Source: Gammaproteobacteria bacterium
Lineage (GTDB): Bacteria > Pseudomonadota > Gammaproteobacteria > Steroidobacterales > Steroidobacteraceae
Direction: 5' to 3'
DNA length: 55,203 bases
Assembly (NCBI GenBank): GCA_003134045.1
Contig: PLAH01000192.1
Location: 897-56,099 of the forward strand
A model generated the notes under the pieces. The model did no database searches. It worked only from the letters and a program-made list of their open reading frames with translations, and was not told the origin of the DNA. The position numbers were made by a program, and so were the translations under genes. Each line of letters starts with the position of its first letter. Position 1 is the first letter of the stretch. Positions 36,432 through 44,507 of this stretch are shown one piece after another.

Positions 36432-37103
36432 TCAGCTCGTGCCCGCCGTACCGAGCGGCAGCGTGCCTAGAAGTTCGGCGGCGCCGTTCCAGAACACCTG
36501 GATGCCGATGCAGAACAGCAGAAAAGCGGACAGCCGCACCACGATGGTGGTGCCGGTGGCGCCGATCAAGTTGGCGAGCCGTTCGGCATTGCGGTAGAAG
36601 GCGTATACCAGCGCGACCAGCAGCGCGGTGGCCGCGAGTGTTTCGATGAAGAATGCCAGCAGCGGTGCGTGGAAGCCGCTGGGGCGGCCGGCGCCGATGG
36701 AAATCGCCACGGAAATGGTGCCGGGTCCGGTGGTGAGCGGCATGGTCAGCGGGTAGAACGCGAGCCGGCTCGGCGGCACGGTGATCGAGCGTGGGTTCGG
36801 AATCTCGCTGCGGCGCTGTTCGGTGGCGTCAGGCTCGTTGAGCATGCGCCAGCCGGACATGGAGACGACGATGCCGCCCGCGACGCGCAGCACGGGAATC
36901 GAAATTCCGAAGAAGCTCAAGACGTAGGCGCCGACGTAGAGCGATGCGGCCACGATGCAGAACGCGTAGATCGACACCCAGCGCGACACGTGGGCGCGGG
37001 TCTTGGGCTCGAGTTCGCGCGTGGCGCCGAAGAAGATGAAGGCGCCCGACAACGGGTTGACGATCGAGAACAGGGCGCCGAACGCGAGCAGAAAGGTAGC
37101 CAA
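36432..37103 (-). CDS. MarC family integral membrane protein
   Basis: A 223-aa protein with six hydrophobic segments. Family features are FSIVNPLSGAFIFF in the first segments, FFGISIPVLRVAGGIVVSM in the third, PLTMPLTTGPGTISVAI before the fourth and a final LLFCIGIQVFWNG. The start is TTG 37103, preceded by GAAGGA six to seven bases upstream, which gives a normal N-terminus; longer versions run into unrelated sequence. Its function is unknown; the old link with multiple antibiotic resistance is not supported in E. coli. It lies 44 bp downstream of the glutathione transferase gene on the same strand. Confidence 0.87.
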   Translation of the reverse strand: MATFLLAFGALFSIVNPLSGAFIFFGATRELEPKTRAHVSRWVSIYAFCIVAASLYVGAYVLSFFGISIPVLRVAGGIVVSMSGWRMLNEPDATEQRRSEIPNPRSITVPPSRLAFYPLTMPLTTGPGTISVAISIGAGRPSGFHAPLLAFFIETLAATALLVALVYAFYRNAERLANLIGATGTTIVVRLSAFLLFCIGIQVFWNGAAELLGTLPLGTAGTS

Positions 37104-37147
37104 GTCTGATCCTTCGGGCGCGTCGCTGCGGCAGCGGGACGCGCATT

Positions 37148-37825
37148 CTATCGAATCGGCGCGCCTTTTTGGCGATAGGGCTCGGCCTTCCCGAAGGCAT
37201 CGAGCTTTTCGCACGCGAACACGATGCGGTCGATGGTGGGAATCTCGGCGACGGTGATCTTGAAAACGCGGGTCACGACCACGATGCTCGCGAGGCAGAT
37301 GTCGGCCATGGTGACGGTGTCGCCGTGACAGAAGATGCCGGTCTCGCGGTCGCCGGTGAGCCGCCGTTCCACGGCCTGAAGTCCCGTGGTAAACCAATGC
37401 GTCTGCCAGGCCCGCCATGCGCCTTCGTCGAACTGCGGTTGCGCTGTCAGGTATTTCTTCACGCGCGGGGTGATGAGCGGATGGGTATCGGCGGCCAGCA
37501 TCCCGGCGATGGAGCGGACTCGAGCGCGCGCGTGGGTGTCCGCCGGCAGCAGCGGCGGGCTCGGATACGTCTCCTCGAGAAACTCGAGGATGGCGAGCGA
37601 CTGAGTCAGCGGCGCCTTCGCCTCGCCGCCCAGACGTTCGATCACCGCGGGGATGGCGCCCAATGGATTGATTTTCAGAAAGGCGTCGCTGCGTTGTTCG
37701 CCGGCGTCCAGGTCGACGTTGTGCTCCTGCGGCTGGATACCCTTGAGGTTGAACGCGACGCGGACGCGATAGGTGGCCGACGTGCGCCAGTAGGAGTAGA
37801 GCTCAAAGCGTGCGGGGTCGGCCAT
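37148..37825 (-). CDS. maiA: Zeta-class glutathione transferase, maleylacetoacetate isomerase-like
   Basis: A 225-aa protein. The N-terminal thioredoxin fold has YSYWRTSATYRVRVAFN, the zeta-class active-site segment with the catalytic Ser, then KINPLGAIPAV and LTQSLAILEFLEETYP for glutathione binding. The C-terminal helical domain has GDTVTMADICLAS. The usual role is isomerisation of maleylacetoacetate in tyrosine/homogentisate breakdown, but no other gene of that pathway is nearby. The start ATG 37825 lies 23 bp inside the end of the upstream glycosyltransferase gene. A lyase-like gene for aromatic or histidine-type substrates is about 3 kb away, probably by chance. Confidence 0.86.
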   Translation of the reverse strand: MADPARFELYSYWRTSATYRVRVAFNLKGIQPQEHNVDLDAGEQRSDAFLKINPLGAIPAVIERLGGEAKAPLTQSLAILEFLEETYPSPPLLPADTHARARVRSIAGMLAADTHPLITPRVKKYLTAQPQFDEGAWRAWQTHWFTTGLQAVERRLTGDRETGIFCHGDTVTMADICLASIVVVTRVFKITVAEIPTIDRIVFACEKLDAFGKAEPYRQKGAPIR

Positions 37826-38936
37826 GGGTCATGATTCGTTCGAGGATTTCCGGGATCTCGAATATAGCGCGATTCTGGATGCGGGCGACGCTCGCGCGGT
37901 AGTCGGCCAGGCGGCCGACGACTTCGTCGACCCCGCGATGGATGGTCTTGTAGGAGTCGAGCACGATGCCCGCCCGGTTCTCCTCGACCCAGTCGGCGTT
38001 GTAGCGCTCCTGCGGCATGGTCCAGGTGTTCTTGACCACGATCACCGGCAGGCTTTGCTGAATGGCTTCGCTGATGCTGCCGGGCCCCGGCTTGCCGATG
38101 AAGAAATCGCTCAACTGCATGTAATCGCGCACCTTCGGCGTGAAGCCCACCACCAGCCGCGGCGCGTGCGCGCTCATGGCGCCCAACCGCTCCGCCAGCG
38201 CGGCATTGTGGCCGCAGATCAGGATCAGCTGCGTATCGGCCAGGCGTCGCGCGATGCCCTGCATGGCCTTCGAGCCGTGGCCGCCGAACAGGACGAGGCC
38301 GGTGGGACGGTCCGGGTCGAGCTGCAATTCGATGAGCGCCGCGCGCCGGTCCACCGGCGATTCGCGAGGGAAGTCCGGGCGTACGATCATCCCTGAAGTG
38401 GCGTGAACCTGGGCGGGCCCGTAACCCATGGAGCGGGCTTGCGAAACGGCCTTGCGCGTGCCGCAGATGAAGTGCTGGTCCTGGCCGGGTTCGATCCAGA
38501 AATGCGGCGGCAGATCGGCGAAATCGGTCATGAGCGTGACGTAGGGCGCGGCCGGGCGGGCGCCGGCGAGTGCTTGATACATGGTGCGGTTGAAATTGGG
38601 GATGAGGGACACGACCATGTCCGGCTTGGTGCGCCGCCAATAGCGCCGCAGGCGGCTGGTCACGCCGGGATGGCAGACGCGGATCAGCGCTTGCAGAAAC
38701 TTGAGTTCTTGCGCGAGACCCAAGCTCCAGCCGCGTGCCAGGCGGGCGTTGTACAAATCCTCCCACTCCATCCCCATGGTTTTGCGAAACACATCTTTGG
38801 GGTCGAGGATTTCCATCAGGTTGACGAGCCGAACCTGCCATGGGCGACCTTGGTCGCGGATCACGGTATCGAGTGCGTTCGCGGCGGAGCGATGGCCGCC
38901 GCCGGCGTTGAAATAGACCAGATCGATTGTTTGCAA
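37803..38936 (-). CDS. MGDG synthase-like glycosyltransferase (GT28 type)
   Basis: A 377-aa GT-B fold protein. It starts with IDLVYFNAGGGHRSAANAL, the glycine-rich GGGHxSAA loop of MGDG synthase and MurG-like enzymes. The C-terminal half has LVLFGGHGS, LICGHNAAL and KPGPGSISEAIQQSLPVIV, the nucleotide-sugar binding site of GT28. No signal peptide is present. It should transfer a sugar from a UDP or GDP donor to a lipid such as diacylglycerol, at the inner face of the inner membrane. It overlaps the downstream isomerase gene by 23 bp, so the two and MarC may form one unit. Confidence 0.86.
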   Translation of the reverse strand: MQTIDLVYFNAGGGHRSAANALDTVIRDQGRPWQVRLVNLMEILDPKDVFRKTMGMEWEDLYNARLARGWSLGLAQELKFLQALIRVCHPGVTSRLRRYWRRTKPDMVVSLIPNFNRTMYQALAGARPAAPYVTLMTDFADLPPHFWIEPGQDQHFICGTRKAVSQARSMGYGPAQVHATSGMIVRPDFPRESPVDRRAALIELQLDPDRPTGLVLFGGHGSKAMQGIARRLADTQLILICGHNAALAERLGAMSAHAPRLVVGFTPKVRDYMQLSDFFIGKPGPGSISEAIQQSLPVIVVKNTWTMPQERYNADWVEENRAGIVLDSYKTIHRGVDEVVGRLADYRASVARIQNRAIFEIPEILERIMTHGRPRTL

Positions 38937-39094
38937 GGGAGCTTAGGGTTCTGGAACTTAGGCGACCGTAGCCGCGGGGAGTGTGCTGCAGCAATGTGAC
39001 GGACAGATGTCAGCAAATTGTCAAAGCCCAACGCGAGGGCATGCCGGGGCACGGCAGCGCGTCGAACCGGTCAACATCGCGGTGCCGAGATTAG
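38937..39094. other. Intergenic stretch with dispersed repeat copy D
   Basis: No gene. At 39064-39089 it has TCGAACCGGTCAAC followed by ATCGCGGTGCCGAG, matching the start and end motifs of repeats A and B but fused into about 26 bp. The adjacent downstream sequence is a gene remnant. Confidence 0.5.
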
Positions 39095-39322
39095 GGGCAG
39101 CACGGGTTCGGCGCGCGGACGTATGAGCTCGGCAATGGCGAATGGTGGAACGGCATCGCCAATCTGCAGGGGCTGCCCATCCTGATTCGCGAATTCAAGG
39201 ACGGCACCGCCGTCTCGCAGACCGAGCTGAGCTCGATCCATGCCGGCGTTCAAGCCGAATCGCTGTTCGATCTGCCGAGCGGCTACCCGTCGACCGACGT
39301 CTCCTTTGTCGGAGCATGGTGA
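39095..39322 (+). pseudogene. C-terminal remnant of an unidentified protein gene
   Basis: A frame open from 39095 to TGA 39320-39322 encodes TYELGNGEWWNGIANLQG, then LPILIREFKDGTAVSQTEL and LFDLPSGYPSTDVSFVGAW. This reads like real protein, and resembles the end of DUF4412-type exported proteins (xFxVPxGY near the C-terminus). It has no start codon, no ribosome-binding site, and begins right after a dispersed repeat, so it is probably the tail of a gene whose front was deleted. Family recognition is weak. Confidence 0.5.
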
Positions 39323-39549
39323 CCGAATTTAACGGTATAGCTGCCCGTAAGTTGTGATAGGCGCCTGTCAACACGTATGCGCTGTTACACAAGATTAACA
39401 GAGCGTTCACATGGATCGAGCTCGGCGCCGTTAAGCTGCCGCGCGTTTTGTACAAATAGCCTAACTGGTCGCTCCGGTTCGGAAATTTTTGCGACCAACC
39501 AGTCAACCAGTCGTCCCCGATCATTTTGTTTACGACCCATGAGGTTACC
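39323..39549. other. Leader of the VPxPA-protein gene
   Basis: No gene seen. An inverted repeat TGGTCGC (39466-39472) / GCGACCA (39491-39497) encloses an AT-rich segment, with ACCAGT repeated at 39498 and 39506. It may be an operator or leader hairpin of the downstream secreted-protein gene. Confidence 0.3.
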
Positions 39550-40128
39550 GTGATTAAGAAGTTTCTAAAATCTGCCGCATTGCTTGCCGCGCTTGCTGGC
39601 GGCGCGGCACATGCGAGCACCTTCGATTTCTCCTACACTTTCGCTGACGGGCTGGCCCTGACCGGTTCATTGAACGGCACGCTGAGCGGAACGCTCCTGA
39701 GCAACATCTCCGATGTCAACGTCAACTTCAACGGCACGGCGTTCTCAGGGACCTTGGTCGGTGGGACCTTCAACGCCTCGAGCGGCAACTTCGATTTCGG
39801 GAGCGCCCCCGTCGTTTCCACCAACGGTTCCCAGAATAATTTCATTTTCGCCGATTCCAGCGATCCGGCGGGCAACGGCCTCACGAACGAGTTCTACTTT
39901 GTCAATGGCGCGTCGCCTTCGCAAAGCGGCGGAAACCAAGAGGTGTTCGTCGCCAACACCAATGTACTGGTGAACCCCGCTGACTTTGACAATCCGTCCA
40001 CGGGCACGTGGTCCGTGGCTGCCGCGCCCGTGCCGATCCCGGCCGCGCTGCCGCTGTTGCTTTCAGGTATCGGTCTTCTGGGCATTAGGAGCCGCCGCCG
40101 CCGAGGAGTCGAAGTCGCGGCCGTCTAA
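39550..40128 (+). CDS. Secreted protein with VPxPA C-terminal sorting signal
   Basis: A 192-aa protein from GTG 39550 with GAGG five bases upstream. It has a signal peptide (MIKKFLKSAALLAALAGGAAHA, shown as IKKFLKSAALLAALAGG), a Gly/Ser/Asn-rich beta-strand body without Cys, and a C-terminal tripartite tail: VPIPAALPLL motif, hydrophobic helix (LLLSGIGLLGI) and RSRRRRG. This is the PEP-CTERM/VPLPA-CTERM type signal recognised by an exosortase, which is not in this window. Such proteins are surface-exposed or released and are linked to exopolysaccharide and floc formation. It is followed at 58 bp by a secreted phosphoesterase. Confidence 0.87.
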   Translation: MIKKFLKSAALLAALAGGAAHASTFDFSYTFADGLALTGSLNGTLSGTLLSNISDVNVNFNGTAFSGTLVGGTFNASSGNFDFGSAPVVSTNGSQNNFIFADSSDPAGNGLTNEFYFVNGASPSQSGGNQEVFVANTNVLVNPADFDNPSTGTWSVAAAPVPIPAALPLLLSGIGLLGIRSRRRRGVEVAAV

Positions 40129-40186
40129 GACGGCTGTTGCACCGTCTTTATATCTATTTCCAATTGATTCATCTCGGGAGAGATCC

Positions 40187-42463
40187 ATGCAGAAGGGTTC
40201 TATAAAACCTGAGCTACTACCGCTCAGAAATTCGTTGCTTTCTATTGCCATCGCGACGGCACTCTTTTCCGGTGCGCCCAGCCAGGCGGCTGTGGTGTCC
40301 GTCAAAGGTGTGGTAGCCGGCAGCTATTTCACACCGCCGGTCAACTCGAACACCCCGGCGTTGTCGACGGCATCCTCTACGGTTGCCTCGGTGTACGCGG
40401 GAGCCAAAGTCTGCTTCGACCTAAACGATAACGGTGCCTGCGACTCCAACGAGCCGAACACCATCAGCAAGGGCGACGGAAGTTTTACCCTTGCCAGTGC
40501 CACCGCCAGCAATGTCGTCGCGGAGATTTCAACAAATGCCACCAATGGTGGTAATCCGGTCACGCAGCGAACGGTGTTCCGCCTGTCCGCCGCTCAAATC
40601 CCCGCCACCGTGTCACCGTTGATTCCCGCCAGCATTTCAATCACGCCGCTGTCTACAGAATTGCTGCGTCTGATCGAAAATGACGGCATGGCATATGCGG
40701 ACGCCAAAGAAGCACTCGCCGAGCGTCTCGGCATTGATCCGACCAACGTCCTGGCCAATCCCAATACGATAGCCGATAAGGTACAACAGACTGCGGTATT
40801 GAACGAATCGGTGGTTCTCACCAACCGATTTACGTTCGCCGCCAAAATGGTCGATCGCCACGATGTGGCGCAGATCCCGGCCGCCGAGCAGGCTGCGATG
40901 AACGTCGAGGGTATTCCGCGGTACGATCATATCTTTATCGTCATGCTGGAAAACAAGGGGACGAACTCGATCGTCAACTCGCCCTACGCGCCCAACATCA
41001 ATGCCTACCTGCAAGCCAACAATCAGTTCACCAACTACTTTGCGACGGGCAACCCGAGCGAACCGAATTACACGGCTCTCGGTGGTGCCGATGACTTCGG
41101 CATTACCAACGACGATCAGTGGAATTGCAATGCGACGGGGCCGAACGCACCCCAGGATCTGCCGCTCCCCACGAACACCCAGCCCGGTTTGGCCAAGTCG
41201 CCGTTTAGCGCGACCTGCACGGACTCTCCGGTTGTCAATCACAATATTCTGAGTCATTCGAATTTGTTCAATGCGCTGACAAGTGCCGGTATGACTTGGA
41301 GAACCTACAACGAGTCAACGAACCCGGGCCAGGATTTCCGGACGGACAGCGTCGCGGATTCGGCGGTAATCGCGCCTGACCACGTGTATGCTCCAGGGAC
41401 ACTTGCAGGTAATACTGCCCAAATCGGCAGTCCCACCCTCAATCTTCCGATGCCGGGAAGCCTCTACAAGACGAAGCACAACCCGGCGATGGCTTATCAA
41501 AATGTGCGCAGCGCCGTCGAATTTAAGTCGAGCAACCGCACGTTGGGTGGCGGCCAATGGGATGCAGCATATCTAAGCGGTACTGCATATGCGATTCCCC
41601 CGGGCTACGACAGGGATCAATTGGGCACTGACCTGACCACGGGCGATATTGGCGCTATCAATTACGTCGTTCCCGATCAGTGCGATGACATGCACTCACC
41701 CGGCACGGTCACGGGCATTGACAGCGCTACCGGCAAGTCAGGGACCGCCAGTGACTGCGGCGGTGTGATCGACGGCAATGCGCCGCCGCCGAACGACAAG
41801 GGCGACAACATCATTGCACGTAGTGATGTCTACGTGAAATACCTGGTGAACAAAATCGAAGGCTCGGCCGTCTGGCAAAATCCGCACCAGCGGGTCGCCA
41901 TTGTCCTGATGTTTGATGAAGGCAGCGCCACCAGCGGATTCAACTCGTGTTGCGGTTGGAACCCGGGTAACAGTAAGGTAGATAGTCCGTTGGTCCAGAA
42001 TGCAGATGGTACCTTCTCGCCCGATACCTCGATTGCCAACTACTTCAATGGCAATCGTGGCCATGGCAATAGCATATTTGCCGTGCTGACCAATCAGCCG
42101 AATGCGCCGAAACGTGTCAAGGATAGTGATGCATATAGTCACTTCTCGTTCGTGCGCACGCTGCAGGATATGTTCGGCTTGGCGGACCCAGCGGTTGATG
42201 GCTCGTACATGAATCGGTCCAAGTATACGGAAAGCTTCATTGCGGCCAACATCCTCAATCTGCCCCAGTACGCGAGTTCAGCGGATACGCATTTCGACGC
42301 CGTGCGTCCGATGAACCATGCGTATGTGATCCCGGCGGGTTACACGGAGAAGCAGTCGAGCGACGCCAGCACGATCAACGTGGGATCCGGCAATCCTGCC
42401 GGCACGGTCGCCCCGCAGATCGGACCTGATGCGAATCAGGTCAACGTATGGGCATTGAAGTAA
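40187..42463 (+). CDS. Secreted phosphoesterase (phospholipase C/acid phosphatase family)
   Basis: A 758-aa protein from ATG 40187 with GGGAGAG five bases upstream. After the signal peptide (LLSIAIATALFSGAPSQA) comes a domain with the Asp/Asn-rich, possibly Ca-binding segment VCFDLNDNGACDSNEPN, then a helical stretch (AKEALAERLGIDPTNVLANP). From about residue 240 lies a phosphoesterase domain: YDHIFIVMLENKGTNSI, NYTALGGADDFG, VLMFDEGS, GHGNSIFAVL and DAYSHFSFVRTLQDMFGL. This matches the PF04185 phosphoesterase family with its Glu-Asn metal site and late His residues. It would hydrolyse phosphate esters outside the cell. It is closed by an intrinsic terminator at 42499. Confidence 0.88.
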   Translation: MQKGSIKPELLPLRNSLLSIAIATALFSGAPSQAAVVSVKGVVAGSYFTPPVNSNTPALSTASSTVASVYAGAKVCFDLNDNGACDSNEPNTISKGDGSFTLASATASNVVAEISTNATNGGNPVTQRTVFRLSAAQIPATVSPLIPASISITPLSTELLRLIENDGMAYADAKEALAERLGIDPTNVLANPNTIADKVQQTAVLNESVVLTNRFTFAAKMVDRHDVAQIPAAEQAAMNVEGIPRYDHIFIVMLENKGTNSIVNSPYAPNINAYLQANNQFTNYFATGNPSEPNYTALGGADDFGITNDDQWNCNATGPNAPQDLPLPTNTQPGLAKSPFSATCTDSPVVNHNILSHSNLFNALTSAGMTWRTYNESTNPGQDFRTDSVADSAVIAPDHVYAPGTLAGNTAQIGSPTLNLPMPGSLYKTKHNPAMAYQNVRSAVEFKSSNRTLGGGQWDAAYLSGTAYAIPPGYDRDQLGTDLTTGDIGAINYVVPDQCDDMHSPGTVTGIDSATGKSGTASDCGGVIDGNAPPPNDKGDNIIARSDVYVKYLVNKIEGSAVWQNPHQRVAIVLMFDEGSATSGFNSCCGWNPGNSKVDSPLVQNADGTFSPDTSIANYFNGNRGHGNSIFAVLTNQPNAPKRVKDSDAYSHFSFVRTLQDMFGLADPAVDGSYMNRSKYTESFIAANILNLPQYASSADTHFDAVRPMNHAYVIPAGYTEKQSSDASTINVGSGNPAGTVAPQIGPDANQVNVWALK

Positions 42464-42498
42464 GCTTGAAATAGGCTTGCGGTAGGCTTAAGGAACAA

Positions 42499-42532
42499 GG
42501 CGGATTCAGGGATGAATCCGCCAATGTTTTTT
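42499..42532 (+). terminator. Rho-independent terminator after the phosphoesterase gene
   Basis: GGCGGATTCA (42499-42508) and TGAATCCGCC (42513-42522) form a perfect 10-bp stem with a 4-nt loop, followed by AATG and six Ts (42527-42532). It covers two potential ATG starts of the next gene, at 42512 and 42524. Confidence 0.88.
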
Positions 42533-42544
42533 ACGAGGTCGCTC

Positions 42545-43774
42545 TTGCATAAGTTTGTTCTGGCCGTCAGTGCCTTGATCGGCATCGCACAAGTCGTTGC
42601 CGGCTCTGAACTCGAGACCAGCGTCGCCTACAAGATGCAGCGGCACGAGCCATTGAGCCTTGCGGCGCAAGTCGGTCAAAAGATGTTCTTCGATAAGTCC
42701 CTGTCCGGGTCGGGAAAGCTGGCTTGTACCTCCTGTCATGATCCCGATCACGCCTATGCGCCTGCCAATAACTTGGCTGTGCAACCCGGCGGAGAGACGT
42801 TGGCGCTTGCCGGCACTCGAGCGGTGCCGTCGCTGCGCTACAAGGAATATGTGCCGCCGTACGCGGACTTGCTAGATAACCCTGACGGAATCAGCCCCCC
42901 AGGCCCAGGTGGAGGTTTCACGCAGGACGGGCGGGCGCCTAACATGGCCGAACAGGCGAAAATTCCGCTGCTTGCTGCCAATGAAATGGCGAACAGGAAC
43001 GGCGCTGCCGTCGTTGCAAAGATTCAGGTTTCCGAATACGCCGAGCTGTTTCGGCAGGCGTTTGGCAGCGACATATTCGCGAGTCAGGAGACGGCGTTCC
43101 AGCGAGCCACCGAAGCATTGCAAGCATTTCAACTGGAAGATTACAGCTTCCATCCTTACAGCAGTAAGTATGACTTGTACGCAGCCAATAAAATTGGCGG
43201 CGATTTAACCCCTGTCGAGCAGCGCGGATTTGCCGTTTTCATGAACCCCAAGAAAGGCAATTGTTTCGCCTGCCACTACAGCGGCGCGGGCTTGAATGGT
43301 AGTGTGGCAATGTTCACCGACTATTCGTACGAGGCGATCGGCGTTCCGCGCAACGCAGCAATTCCCGCCAATCGCAGCGCGAACTATGCCGATCTCGGAA
43401 TCTGCAGTCGCGCCGATCATCCTGGGGCTGCGAACGGTAGATTCTGCGGGATGTTCAAGACCCCAACCTTGCGCAATGTCGCGACGCGAACAGTGTTTTT
43501 TCACAACGGACAGATAAAGTCCTTGAAGGATGCCATTCGATTCTACAACACGCGGGACACGAATCCGGAGTTGTGGTACCCCACAGTACACGGGATCGTT
43601 CAAAAGTACGACGATCTGCCGGTGCGCTATCGGTCCAATCTGGACAAGCAAGTGCCATTGGATGGCCGTGCGCGCGGCAGCGAGCCGCGGATGAGCGAGC
43701 AGGAAATGGATGACCTGGAAACGTTTTTGCACACGCTTACCGACGACTATCGTCCGTCTCAGGCACGAAATTAA
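42545..43774 (+). CDS. Di-haem cytochrome c peroxidase family protein
   Basis: A 409-aa periplasmic protein with two haem c sites, CTSCH near residue 62 and CFACH in the second domain. Other family landmarks are GQKMFFDKSLSGSGKLAC at the N-terminus, FKTPTLRNV and FFHNGQIKSLKDAIRFYN. I place the start at TTG 42545: GAGG lies six bases upstream and it opens a clean signal peptide (MHKFVLAVSALIGIAQVVAG). ATG 42512 and 42524 are in frame but lie inside a terminator hairpin and have no ribosome site. It should reduce hydrogen peroxide or oxidise a substrate using periplasmic electron donors. A 37-bp gap separates it from the next exported protein. Confidence 0.9.
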   Translation: MHKFVLAVSALIGIAQVVAGSELETSVAYKMQRHEPLSLAAQVGQKMFFDKSLSGSGKLACTSCHDPDHAYAPANNLAVQPGGETLALAGTRAVPSLRYKEYVPPYADLLDNPDGISPPGPGGGFTQDGRAPNMAEQAKIPLLAANEMANRNGAAVVAKIQVSEYAELFRQAFGSDIFASQETAFQRATEALQAFQLEDYSFHPYSSKYDLYAANKIGGDLTPVEQRGFAVFMNPKKGNCFACHYSGAGLNGSVAMFTDYSYEAIGVPRNAAIPANRSANYADLGICSRADHPGAANGRFCGMFKTPTLRNVATRTVFFHNGQIKSLKDAIRFYNTRDTNPELWYPTVHGIVQKYDDLPVRYRSNLDKQVPLDGRARGSEPRMSEQEMDDLETFLHTLTDDYRPSQARN

Positions 43775-43811
43775 CTAACCGCTGTTTGGTCCCCCATTTG
43801 GAATCCTAGAC

Positions 43812-44435
43812 ATGACGAACTCAAATCGTTTTCTGATGATCGCTGCGGTGGCGTTTGCTCATACGGCGCATGCCGGTTCGCCCGTCATAACTCAAAAGGC
43901 CCTCAAGCCTGCGGTTGAAAAGTACCTGCAAGATAGAGGAAACTTCTGTCTAGGAAAATTCGACTGGCCGATTGTCGTCAGTGCGACCGACCGTCAAGCC
44001 GGCACGAACGATGCGATCCAGATGCCGGTGCTGGAGAGTCTGGGTCTGGTCGCGTCATCAGTTGTCGCAGGCGATCCCGCCGCCCGGCAATTCGATCTGA
44101 CTGCGGAGGGCAAGAAATATTACATCGTCAAGAAGACCGTCGTGCTCGGCCCCGGCGACAAACCGGTCGATCATCCGGGCGATTTCTGCGCGGCCAAGCT
44201 CGAACTCGATCGAATTGTCAGCTGGCGGCAGCCTGAGGTCGTGGGTGCCCGGCCGCGGACGGAGGTCAAATACACGTACAAGGTCGCACGGGCCGCCGAT
44301 TGGACTCACAATCTGGAGGTCAGAAAGGTCTTCCCTCTCATTTCGCGAATCATGGACGAGGAAGGCAAGCTGCAACTGACGCAACCGTTTGAATGGTCCA
44401 ACGATACTTGGGTCGCGGTCACGCCCGGAGGCTGA
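43812..44435 (+). CDS. Exported protein of unknown function
   Basis: A 207-aa protein with a signal peptide (FLMIAAVAFAHTAHAG), a region with two Cys (NFCLGKFDWPI and GDFCAAKLELDR) that could form a disulphide, and mixed alpha/beta sequence (AARQFDLTAEGKKYY). The end reads RKVFPLISRIMDEEGK and FEWSNDTWVAV. I do not recognise a family. It follows the cytochrome c peroxidase by 37 bp on the same strand and is convergent with the EAL-GGDEF gene. It may be co-expressed with the peroxidase. Confidence 0.75.
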   Translation: MTNSNRFLMIAAVAFAHTAHAGSPVITQKALKPAVEKYLQDRGNFCLGKFDWPIVVSATDRQAGTNDAIQMPVLESLGLVASSVVAGDPAARQFDLTAEGKKYYIVKKTVVLGPGDKPVDHPGDFCAAKLELDRIVSWRQPEVVGARPRTEVKYTYKVARAADWTHNLEVRKVFPLISRIMDEEGKLQLTQPFEWSNDTWVAVTPGG

Positions 44436-44507
44436 AGCAGACTGAAATATAAGAATTAGTCCAGGCGTCTGCCCCAGTCGATGCCAAGGGATTTATGGGG
44501 CGGCTTC

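Noticed and set aside
41700-41722. Operator-like GACAGCGCTACCGG inside the phosphoesterase gene
   Set aside because: Poor match at the outer positions and located within coding sequence far from a promoter.
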